Part shown: one piece after another, positions 12,401 through 24,400 of the stretch
Layout of the letters: every line of letters starts with the position of its first letter
How positions within the stretch are numbered: the stretch's first letter is position 1
Origin: Norana najaformis
Lineage: Eukaryota > Annelida > Clitellata > Crassiclitellata > Hormogastridae
Assembly: GCA_964023275.1 (NCBI GenBank)
Contig: OZ029923.1
Location: forward strand, 3,217,545 to 3,281,544
Length of the DNA stretch: 64,000 nucleotides
Reading direction: 5' to 3'
Notes under the pieces: model-generated
Told to the model about the DNA's origin: nothing
What the model saw: only the letters and a program-made list of their open reading frames with translations
Databases searched by the model: none
Made by a program: the position numbers and the translations under genes

Positions 12401-15400
12401 TTTAGAGTGAATAAACTGCTTGACACTTCATAAGTGTTAAATTAGTGGAATTAATGAGTATTACTCAACAATGGCTCGATTAAACAGAAAGTAAACCAGA
12501 TGCAAAAAGGCAGGATGCAGTAAGCTAAAGTGAAATTGCAAAGCTCTTGACGGGGTTAAAGGTTATGTAAAGTAAGATAAGGTGAGGTATATATGTATTA
12601 ATGTGTATGTCTTTATTTGTATGTATGTATGTATGTGCATGCAAGTGTGTATTTATGTGTATATGTATGTATATGTGTATGTATGTGTGTATATATGTAT
12701 GTATGTATTAATATGTGTCTTTAAGTGTATGTGTATGTATGTATGTATGAATGTATGTATGAATGTATGTATATGTGTATGTACATATTAATGTGTATGT
12801 CTTTATGTGTATATGTATAAATATAGGTATGTACCATGTATATGCGTATGCATGTATATATGTGTGATCAAATAATGCTCAGAGTACTAGAACTGTCACC
12901 ACTCGCAGGCTCTCTCACACAGGTAGAGCCAAACCAACGCAGTCCCTTCAAGAGCTGACACTTTATATCATGTTCCGCGTTCCTGGTCCTCGTTGCATTG
13001 AGAATTAGGAATGATGACAGGTAAATAAAGCCCGCAGCTCACGGGTACGCTCACCTACTGGTACTCCCTCGCAGATGGTAGAAGACGCAACGTCGGGATA
13101 TCTCTGAAGCAATGAAGTCTGTGCAGGACAGAAATTCGTCAGCATCTCGCCGATTGGTCGTAGAGCCTGTCGGTGACTGACGGTCTCTGGCACATGAAAA
13201 ACTGCCGCATCGTTGGTTCAACGAATCCGAGCTTTTCCGGGCGCAGACGGCATTTATAAGGTTAAAAGGAAGGTCGACATCAAAGGCTTTGGAAACTGTA
13301 AAACAGCGGGTACAACAGTCCAGAAGGGAACCAGTATATCTGCTATAAGTTGACGGATTCAAAAGGGAAAAGTTGAAATAAAGGAGTTTTTAATCGTTGT
13401 ATAAAATTCAGTGGCGTGTACCCAATTAGGCGTAAGCTCACTCTGCAGTAGAGGGCAGCACGTATATATTAATGTGATTTTTCTGATGTAATGAATGTAA
13501 TGTAAAACAGTGTAATATAGAGTTGCTTAATGTTATTCAATGCTAATCATTACGATGTTTATTTCAAGGTGGCGACGAAATTGCTGGACATGTTTGTCGA
13601 CTTCTGTTTGGTTTATTCTTTGGTTTATATTTTCGTTTTCACACAGTTAAACCAAATCCTGTCAGGATTAGTGTCACCAGTGTCGCGGCCAATTACGTGG
13701 ATTTGAGCTGGTCGGCTCCTTCAGATCGAAAACAGATCAACTATAGAGTCGCTTATGAATCTCGATTTTCAAACACTTCAGTAAGTTTGACGTTTGTCTT
13801 TTATTTCGGAGTCAGATTCTGACAGTTTACTGATCGCAAAGAATGCAGAATACATACGATTAATAATAATAATAATAACAATATTAATAATAATAATAGT
13901 AATAATAATAATATTATTATTATTGTTATTATTATTATTATTATTAATGATAATAATAATAATAGTAGTAGTAGTAGTAGTGGTAGTAGTGTGAGTAGTA
14001 GTAGTAGTAGTAGTAATAGCAATGGCAGTAACAGTAGCAATAGCAATAACAATAACTATAAAATCACATAACATAACAAATATATATTTAAAGTAACACA
14101 AGACAATAAAAGATATCATGGCAGAGCAAGATAACATAAGATAATGAGGAATAACATAGTGTAAAATAACATAAGTGAGCCTAATGGATTTTTAGTGGTT
14201 CAGCAGACAATTCATTTGTGGCAGAACCACTGCAAATTACCCAGAGTGATCAGTGGCCAATTGTTCCTAACTTTGTAAAAGCTAGAATGGGGTCCAACCA
14301 GACACTTCTATACTAATTGTCACTCAAACATTCCACTTCAACAAGTTGTACCGTTGTTTAAAGAAAAGGTACAAATAAAGAGATAAACTGTCTATAGCAT
14401 AAAGGCACTTACCATACACAGTCCAGACCACCTTTTACACATACAGTAAACAATATACACCACTCCCAAACGAAACAATGCAAGCGTCTGGTTGCAACAG
14501 ATTGCCGATAAGTAATCCTTACCATACTTACCTGCTGCTTCTTCTGCTTCTTCTTCCGTGTTCTGCCCCTAGGCAAGTCCAAGAACCCAACGACGCCACT
14601 CTTCTCTCTTCTGTGCCCTCTCCTTGACTTCTTTGTAGCCCTGTCTTCTTCCTTTATCCATCATCCAGTCCAACATCATATTTCTTGGTCTTCCTGTAAC
14701 TTTCTTTCCCTTAATTCTTCCTTCAATCACTGTCACCAGGAGAGAATTTCCACATAGTATGTGAACGTTGTTACCTTCATTTGTCGTCATTCGCAATATG
14801 CATGGGATAAGTAGAGTTGGTTTCCCATTGCCTTCCTCCCGGTATTTTCTCAGAAGCGTCGATGATCTCCATCGTCCGTCCTTCTGGCTCTTCTTCACCA
14901 TGGAGCATTTGTAATTGTAATTGTAATTGTAAACGAACATTTAGAAAGCGCCACTTAGGAAACAGTGGCGCTTCCGACTTGAACAAACAAAAAGGATTTC
15001 AGGCGTTTGCGAGACTGGGTAGGAGAGAGACTAAGTAACTGAAGCCGCAGTTCAAGAGGAAGGCAGTTCCAGCTGTAAGGGCCAACAAAGGCAAAGCTCC
15101 TGGACTGGGCAGTTGTAGTGCGGACGCGAGGGACTACCAAGAGACCACGGGTAGCTGAGCGAAGGGAGGCATGGGCAGGCAACGAGGAAACCGGAATACA
15201 AAAAGAGGTTAAGTAGGACGGAGCAGAGCCTAGAAGGCAGTTGTGCATAAGGATTTGAATCTTAAACTGGATGCGTTGACTGACAGGAAGCCAATGAAGT
15301 GAGTCACGAATAAAAGTAGATATATGGCCAGACTTTGGAAGACCACCGATAAGGCGTGCGGCAGCATTAAGTATAGACTGAAGCTTGGAGGTGTTAATTG

Positions 15401-18400
15401 CAGAAAGTCCAATATAGGCAGCATTGCCAAAGTCAATCCTAATGCAAATCAGGGCATGGACCAAGGTAGTGATCGCATGAAGAGGAAGCGAGTGACGAAT
15501 TCTGGAGCGATAAGAGCGGAGTTGTCGTAGATGGTAAAGACAAGAGCGGGAGATATTATGTACATGGTCAGTCAGAGAAAGAGTTTGATCCAGGATGATT
15601 CCGAGGTCACGGACTGAGGAAGAGAATTGGATGTGAGGGAAATAAGAGGAAAGGGAACTAAAGTCAATTTTGACAAGCTGGACACGGCCACCTAGCCAGA
15701 TATATTGAGTCTTATCAGGATTAAGACAGAGGCGGTTAGAAGACATCCAGAGATCTAGAACAGAGGTGGCCTCAAGAATCCGCTCAACCATCAGAGTGGC
15801 TGAGGCAGCCGGGCCATGAGTAAAAGATTGAGTGTCATCAGCATATTGGTGAGACAAAACACCCAAGGTGAGAAGTATACTGTCGAGGTCAGCGGTATAT
15901 AGGATATATAGAAGCGGTGCAAGTACCGAACCCTGAGGAAGACCATAGGGAATGTGAGTCCAGGCAGAGCGTGTGGGGCCAAAAATAACAGAAAGAGAGC
16001 GATCAGAGAGAAATGAATTTGCATATATCGGCAAGAACTGCGTCGCCCACCATGCACTTTGCTTCAACAGGAGGATCTCACGTAGGTCCACCTGTTTCGC
16101 AGATCCTATCCTGATTCCTCTTCTTCCCCTTATCTGTCTTGCACATCCGATTGTAAGCACCACCCACCTTAGCCGTCTGACTGCCTGCCTGTCTGAATGT
16201 TGGATCTTGACCTGGAACCGAACTCTTTTGTCTTTCGAGTTTGTTTTGACTGAGCGCCTCTGAATAAGCTGGTTCCCGCGACTTAGCTTTCATTGAGCAC
16301 TGTAGAAATTCTGAGATTATAATTACGATTACGATGGGTGGTATGGTGGACATTTGGTCATCAGAGGGTTTAAGAGGCTCTAGATGTCCCATTTTCCTCC
16401 CACTTATCAGCATACGTACATATATATCTTAACAGAGTGCTTGCAGATGTTCAAGTTTGATGATGATGAAGATGCTGAAGTCGATGACGACAACGCCGAT
16501 AATGATGGGATGATGACACGGATGACGATGGCGGTGGAGAACTTCATGCTGATTAGTTTATTTTCGTTGACCTCAGATAAAAAACACCACTGCAACATCG
16601 ATTACCCTTTCCAATCTCATTCCAAACACGAAATACTCGGTTACCATTGACTGCATTCCAGTCATTAGAGGTGTCGTCACCGGATTCTGGAGCGATAACA
16701 ATACAACAGAATTCACGACTAAAACAGATGGTATGCACATTTGTTTATTTTATTTATTTGGTTTTTATCTGTTGTGTGTATAAAATAAGGATGGTGCTGG
16801 TGGACGAAATAAGCCGCTCACGATATCTCGCTGGTTGCATGCTACAAAAATACACTGTGAAATTGCTCTGATGATTAATAACAATAATAATAATAACAAT
16901 AACATTAACAACAACAATAATATTAATAATAATTAATAATAATAATAATAATCAGCAACGTTTAATGCGCCGGTGTTTAATGCACAAGGCATCAACCGAT
17001 GTCACAACAAAACCAAGCCACAATTAGGTCGATATCCAGAAGGTCAGACCGCGCGACAGAGAGGCAGCCTATGGTGGATAAGCAATTTGAAACAGGTAAG
17101 TTTTAAGCTGAGAACGAAATGACAGAAGCGACTGAGTAGAACGAACAGACATAGGGGGAGAGTTCCAGAATTTAGGTCCAGCAAACGAGAAAGCCTGTTT
17201 ACCCAGAACATGTTCTAGTCCAAGGTATGACCAGAGAAAGACTCTGAGATGACCTTGCAGAATAATGATAAGTCTTGGGAATAAGGACTGATTTTAAGCA
17301 ATGTGGTTGGCCGTAGTTCAATCATTTATAAACTGTAAGTCCCAATTTGAAACAAATCCTTTGCTGAACAGGAAGCCAATGCAAAGATTTTACCACAGGA
17401 ATAACATTCTCACATTTTGAAATATTTGATGAGTCCCCGAACCAATCAGAAGTCGACATTTGTGTGATGAATATTCGCTGCGGTATGAATGTTCATTATT
17501 GATAAGCACTTGGTGTTCGCGGTTCGCATAATAATCAGCCACGATTGGTATGTGAACCGCGAACGCCATTCGCTTATCAGTAATGTATATTCATACATCA
17601 ATAAAGAATATTCATTATTCCAGAGATTTGAATCACGGTCCTTACACGGCGACCATAAACGACGTGTGCGCTTGAATGCGCACACGTCGTTTATGGTCGC
17701 CGTGTAAGGACCGTGATTCAAATCTCAGAAGATTTGTATGTATGAATGTACAGCGGTACAGCGATGTGGAAAGGGATCTCACCTGATAAATTAATTGAAC
17801 AATGAGCAGGATCGAGGCTATATGGTCGCTATCGGAAATATGTGAATTTCATTACTCTTGGATCTTGACCCGGAACCGAACCCTTTTGCCTATCGATTTT
17901 GTTTTGACTGAGCGCCTGTGAATAAGCTGGTCCCCGCGGCGCGGCTTTCGTTGGGCGCTGTAGACATCTTGGGATTACGATTACGATTGTATGTCTCCAG
18001 TGGTTGGAGAACGCCCACTTCTTAATTAATATGCAGACTGTAACTTTTATCCGAGCCATCGGTGACGCCATTTAAAACGCCCTCTAGTTTCTAAGAAATC
18101 CGATCAGAATTGTAAAACATTGCCTCATGGAATGTGGTGGAAGTTTCTTACGGGCTTGGGGGGGTGGGCTGACAGAGAAGCAAGTTTGCAAACAGGCAGA
18201 CAGAGAGACTGACTGAGAGGGAGACAGGCAGGCAGACAGGACTGCGCGTAGGCAGAGGGCGTTGTCTGTAAAGCTTTTTCCTCGCTTGTTCTTTGACCCT
18301 TCTTAGTTCACGTTGTTGTAAATCTCGGCTTGTCTTATAATTTTTGTATATTTTTATACCCAGAGACCGATCTATTCAAACTTTTTGCTTATTTTGCCAG

Positions 18401-21400
18401 ACCCTAGGATCGGTTCCTTCCGATCCGTTCAAGTATTAAACGGACATTTTCTTGAGTTTCATGAATTACAGCTGTTTTCACCATAATTGTATTGTGTCCA
18501 GATGCCTTTCCAAGGTTTTATGTTTGTGATGCTGAAAGATGCCTTTAAGAAGTTACAAATTGGCGTTATTTTAAGAGTCTTGATACACATGTATGTATAC
18601 ATACATACATACATACATACCTACATTCATACATACATACATACGTACATGCATACATACCTACATTCATACATACATACATACATACGTACATGCATAC
18701 ATACGTACCTACATTCATACATACATACATACATACATGTGTATGTACATAGGTACACACAGTGCAGTGGAATGTGCGGGTTTCAGCTTCACTTGGGATG
18801 GTTACTCTGTGGATCTTTGAAGAAAAAAACACACACTGATCAGTGACGTTGAATTGTAGCGCTCAACAAAGAAATAATAATAATAATAATATGAATAATA
18901 ATAATAATGATAGGACGAGGCCTGATTTTCCAGATACCATTTAACAGTGCATAGCATAATTTTTTGTTCATGAGTGATTACACTTACCTCGGGTTAAAAT
19001 AATGATAATAGTAGTGATAATATTAATAATGTAACGATCCTACAGGTTTGACTGAGGTTGTTGTTAGTTAAGTAGCGTAGTGACCTACTGAATGGCACCT
19101 AAGGTGTATGGTTGAATGTACCTAAGGTTAATGTACCTAAGGTCCCTCGTCAAGGTACCTAAGAATACCTAAGGCCCATATTAATGGTGCCTAAGGTTGA
19201 GTTACCTAAGGTCCATAGTTAAGGTACCTAATGGTGCCTAAGGTCTATAGTAAGGGTACCTAAAGTTGAGGTACCTAAGGTCTATAGTAAAGGTACCTAA
19301 TGGTGCCTAAGGTCTATAGTAAGGGTACCTAAGGTCTATGGTTGAGTGTACATAAGGTCTGGGTACCTAAGGGTACCTAAGTTCTGTAGTGAAGGTACCT
19401 AAGGCGGCCTATATAAAGGGGGAATTGGTCTTAGATTACGCTCTGCCTCTGATGTCGTCTTGGATTTCATCGTGCCATCGGACTTTATCTTGCCTCGGGA
19501 TCGCGTATAATATGTATTTATGTATGTATGTATGTATGTATGTATTTATGTATGTATTTATGTTTGTGTATACGTATGTATGCATGTATGTATGTATTTA
19601 TGTATGTATGTATGTATGTATGTATGTATTTTTGTTTATACGTATGTATGCATGTATGTATGTATGTATTTATGTATGTATTTATTTTTGTGTATACGTA
19701 TGTATGCATGTATGTATGTATTTATGTATGTATGTATGTATGTATTTATTTATTTTTGTTTATACGTGTGTATGCATGTATGTATGTATGTATGTATTTA
19801 TGTATGTATTTATTTTTGTGTATATGTATGTATGCATGTATGTGTGTATTTGTGTATGTATGTATGAATGTATGTATATGTATGTACATTTGTTATTATG
19901 TGTGTATGTACGTATGTATGTATGATCATTTTGAGTTCGTTTTTGCGGTTTCAATTATAACTGTCAACTTTAAGTGTCGTGCTTGTTGTAAATCAATGAA
20001 GTAATTTGTAAACGTGTAGGCTTTGTTAATTCAGCCTCCTGGTAAACCACGGGAGCCTTACCCGCGGACTGAACTTTAGAACGGGTGCTGGTTAGGGTGG
20101 ATAGGTCATCGGGTGTGCCTTTGGACCAGCCGCCCGTTGGAATCATTGGTACCCCCCGAATTCCTTCACAATAATAAGAATAAGAATACGTGTGTAATGT
20201 AAGGGTGTGTGTGAGAGAGAGAGATCTATGTGCTAATAAACAATGATCGCTATTGGCAGTGCGAAACAATTTCAGCGTTTAAAAATGACAAGACAATAGC
20301 CATTATTAGGAAATTTGGAAAACCCTAACACACAGTTTTAAACAACACAGAACTGTCTAAAAAGGCAAAGCAGTTCGTCCTCGTGAACCGAACGATTGTT
20401 TATGATTATGCTGTTTGATAATTGCTTATAACAGAATTCAGTGGATATGTACTTTTCAAGGACACGTAAAAAATCGCCGGTTTCTGCTTATCGGAAGTCA
20501 AAGCTCTTCTATCAAAGCTGAAAACTGATTTGGAAAGTGCACAGATAAATTCGGTTGCAACGATGTGGCGGTCGTTTGCAATAAATTGATAAGCTGTATA
20601 ACTAGGTGTTTAATGAACAAGGAAGTAATTGGAAGTCGTTAGTGCCCTGGACACGTTTTCTGGGATGCACTCGACATGTTAAAATTTAAGGACTAATGTA
20701 AGGGAAGAGAGTACATGCCCTACATGACAGTTGTATGTATGTGTATGTGTGTGCATGTATTTATGTGCATATGTATTTATGTATGTATGTATGTATGTGC
20801 ATGTATGCATGTATGTATGTACGTATGTATGTGTGTGTCTGCATGTATTTATGTATGTATATATGTATGTATGTGTGCATGTATTTTTGTGTATATGTAT
20901 GCATGCATGCATGGATTTATGTATGTAGGTATGTATGTATGTATTTGTGTATGTATGTACATATGTTATGTGTATGTATGTATGTATATGTATGTACATA
21001 CTGTATGCATGTATTTGCATGTATGTATGTTATTATGCGTGTGTATGTATGTGTGTGTGTGTATGTATGAGATTGTTTTGTAGGTATTTATGTATATGTA
21101 TTTGTGTACCTTGAGATTTATGCTGAGCCTTTTTGGAAATTCCGAGACCCATTATAGTTCAAGAAGAAACAGTTGGAATGATAGATTTTGCCATTCAGGT
21201 CACACTCTTTCCTGTCATGGAAAGACTGCATTCCCAAGGATTACAATTAAGTGTAACGTTTACTTGCCTATTTAATTACCTATTTACTCACCTACGTATT
21301 CATCTACTTACTTTTATGTGGTTACCTTACAGAAACTGTAATTTTGTGTGGTCTCTTCTCTTTTACAGTTCCAGGCGATTCTCCATCCATTACTCCTGGT

Positions 21401-24400
21401 GGATTTTTTGTCATCGAACACAATGCATCGCATCGCAACATCAAACTGTTCTTCCAGGTAGTTGCATTTCCTTACACATTTTACAACTACAGGTTGTATG
21501 CTTTACCGTCGATGACCTGCTTGTCCCGTTGGTCTGGAAAGCCATGACTAAGCGCAGAAGTTTTGCTGTAGACGGCCAGAAGGACAGTCCAGCGCATGAG
21601 AAATAATGCTCAGGTCTTTATGTGTAAGTAAATTTCCCCCTCCAATGACCAATAACTTTCTCACAGGCCGTAAATATCAAACTTCATAAATCTCCAGTTT
21701 TGCACTAAATTTTCACAATTTTACTGATCTTTTTCTGCGTTTTTGTCTGGTAACCTGAGACAGGAGCTTCTCTGCCTTTCTCTCCTCTCTTCCACAAGCT
21801 CTTGAAGGCCCTTTTTTCCCCAGTGGCGTTGGGTTGTCCAGTCGGGAGCGCCTCTCAGGAGTGTATCTTGAAGTGGCGCTTTATAAATTCCTGATTACGA
21901 TTACGATCATTGCAGTGGGTGCAAACACGCCAGTTGCGCAGACTAAGGTTATGGCTTTATGCCACATAGTGGTCTGTTGAATGGTCTGTAATTATCCAAC
22001 AATTGCAGCTTCGAGCCTGCTGAGTGGACTGCGTGTAATGACCCTTCACAAGCTGTTTGCTTCCACTTTTTTTGCGTGTGAGAATCGGATTTATGGCATT
22101 GCACGAGTAATAAATGCAGTCAATAAATGAATAATCAAAAAACCGGGTTTCGCCAGATGTGGAAAATGTTTTGGTTTTTACTTTTTTGCGATGATTTCTC
22201 GTGATCAACTGATCTATTACGGTTATTTATTTATTCGCCAACCATTTTTCAAATTTATGTTTGTGTTATTGCTTTTATCTGGATCCAGTTGTTAGTTACA
22301 CTGAATCCTCTCAATGACTGGCTTCTTATAACACATGTCTGACATAATGCAGTCAGCAACATGGATCTGAGGTTTAACATGGCTCTTCAAAACAGTCTCG
22401 TTATAACATAACTTATAAAAGCATCAGAACACAGCCTTGAATATAAAAACCTCGAATAATAACACTTCCTATAACACAGCTTCATTGTAACACAGCATTG
22501 TTATAACAGCCTTGTTACAACACAACCTTGTTATAACAGTTTTATCGTAACACAGCCTTGTTAAGACAGCTTTGTTATAGCATAACTTTCTTATAACAGT
22601 TTCATCATAACAGCCCTGCTATGGTTAAACTTGGTTTTGAATCAGTTATGAGCTTACATGCCATGTTGTATTAGCCGCCTGTATATCAATTATGTGAGAG
22701 GGTTTTCCATACAGTTTTCTCCTCTGGATTGCCCCTTTGACGCCAGCACTTGCAATATTTTACATGAAACTATTCTGGCTATCTAGATTGTTGGTTGTTG
22801 GTGATTCAATAAACAATGATTGATTGATTGATTGATAACAGCCTTGCTATAACACAAGCTTGTTATAACAGCTACCTAATAACGCAGCCTTGTTATAACA
22901 CAGCCTTGTTATAACACAATCTTGTTATTATATAACCCTGTTATTACACAATTTATAGCAGCTAGCTTATAACACAGCCTTGTTATAGCCTAACTTATGA
23001 TATAACCATGTTATAACAACAGCTACCTCATAGCACAACCTTGTTATAACACAACCTTGTTATTATATAACCCTTTTATAACAACTTATAACAGCTACCT
23101 CATAACAGCCTTGTTATAACATAACCTTGTTATAACATACCTACAAAAATTGACAGATCTGTTAACCTACGTTTCTCCACAGCCTGTTGATGACTTTCAT
23201 TCGCATGGCGAGGTCAAAGGTTATCGAGTGAGGTATTCTGTGGGAAATTCCACGACTGATTACGAGACCCCACCAGATTTGAAGTGGAGTGTGGATCTGG
23301 CGCTGGAAATGAACAGCACATACACTGTTTCCATGGACATGAAAACAGTTGTGGGTTATAATGAATCGCTCACACCTAAGACGATTGTAATCGACCGACA
23401 GTCGGAATGTGAGTTGAAGCGTCTTGTCCATGTATATGCATGTGTGTATGTATGTATATATGTATGTATGTATTTATGTATGTATGCATGCATATATGTA
23501 TGTATGTATTTATGTATTTACATATGTATATACAGGGTGGGCCAGAAGTATTTGTTCAACTTAATTTGATGCATTAAGCATACACTTACTTGCTAAACTG
23601 CCTAAGTTATAGGCCTTCAAAGTTGAACAAATACTTCTGGCCCACCCTGTATGTATGTATGTATTTTTGTATGTATATGTATGTATGTATATATATGTAT
23701 ATATGTATGTATGTATGTATGTATTTATGTATGTATATATGTATGTATGGATGCATATATGTATGTATATATGTATGTATCTATGTATGTGTATGTATCT
23801 ATGTATGTATATATGTATGTATGTATATATATGTATGTATGTAGGGATGCATGTATGTATGTATATATGTATGTATCTGTGTGTGTGTGTATGCATGCAT
23901 GTATGTGTATGTATGTATGTGTATGTATGTATGTATTTTATTTATCTTCTTGTTTATGTATGTGTGAGTGCATGTATGTATGCATATGTGTTGTATATAT
24001 TCTGGTAAGTTTCTTTAGAGGCATGTAAATAAATATGTTACCTTTATCTTCATCCTTCTGAGGAGTTTATATGGGAAAATGTAATCAAATGTGTTTATCG
24101 TTACCTTTATCTTCCTGAGGACTTTCTCTGGAGTGGTGTAAATAAGTTGCCTTTGCAAACAAATGTTTTACCTTTACCGTTTTTAGTTGACATAGTTGAT
24201 ACTTTATTTAGTTTATTTGTTTGTGTAGTTTATTTGTGTTTAAATTTTTATGTAGCACCTTTTAAAACCCTCTAACAGTGCTAGTATATGTCGAGAAGGT
24301 CTAAGAGGTGAGATATTTCTGAAATGTTTCTCTCTGATTTTATTGATAAGGTTTGGATTTGTGGTGTGGAAATGTCCCGAAGGACAGTCCAGTGCATGAG

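Larger units (their letters stand above)
62..16870 (+). repeat. Segmental duplication, copy A (gene 1 5' part)
   Basis: Aligns in the same order and orientation with 39671-54983, both exons and introns. The offset changes from about 39.6 kb to 38.1 kb along its length because each copy has gained or lost repeats. Exons are the most similar parts but long intron stretches also match closely (for example 4080-5780 with 43680-45400). The right limit falls in an (AAT)n tract just after the WSDNN exon. Confidence 0.9.

Noticed and set aside
14955-16163. 402-residue minus-strand ORF as a host gene
   Set aside because: It holds RT motifs with YADD and a LINE C-terminus; its first 26 or so codons come from a neighbouring LINE read antisense. 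Listed as a mobile element.
16441-16576. Coding extension upstream of the WSDNN exon (Asp-rich frame)
   Set aside because: The phase-0 acceptor at 16576 gives the conserved frame; the upstream Asp-rich frame is a different frame over a GATGA repeat.
19389-20004. Long open frames rich in Cys-Met-Tyr-Val
   Set aside because: Translations of (TATG)n repeats; open in several frames and on both strands, no splice context.
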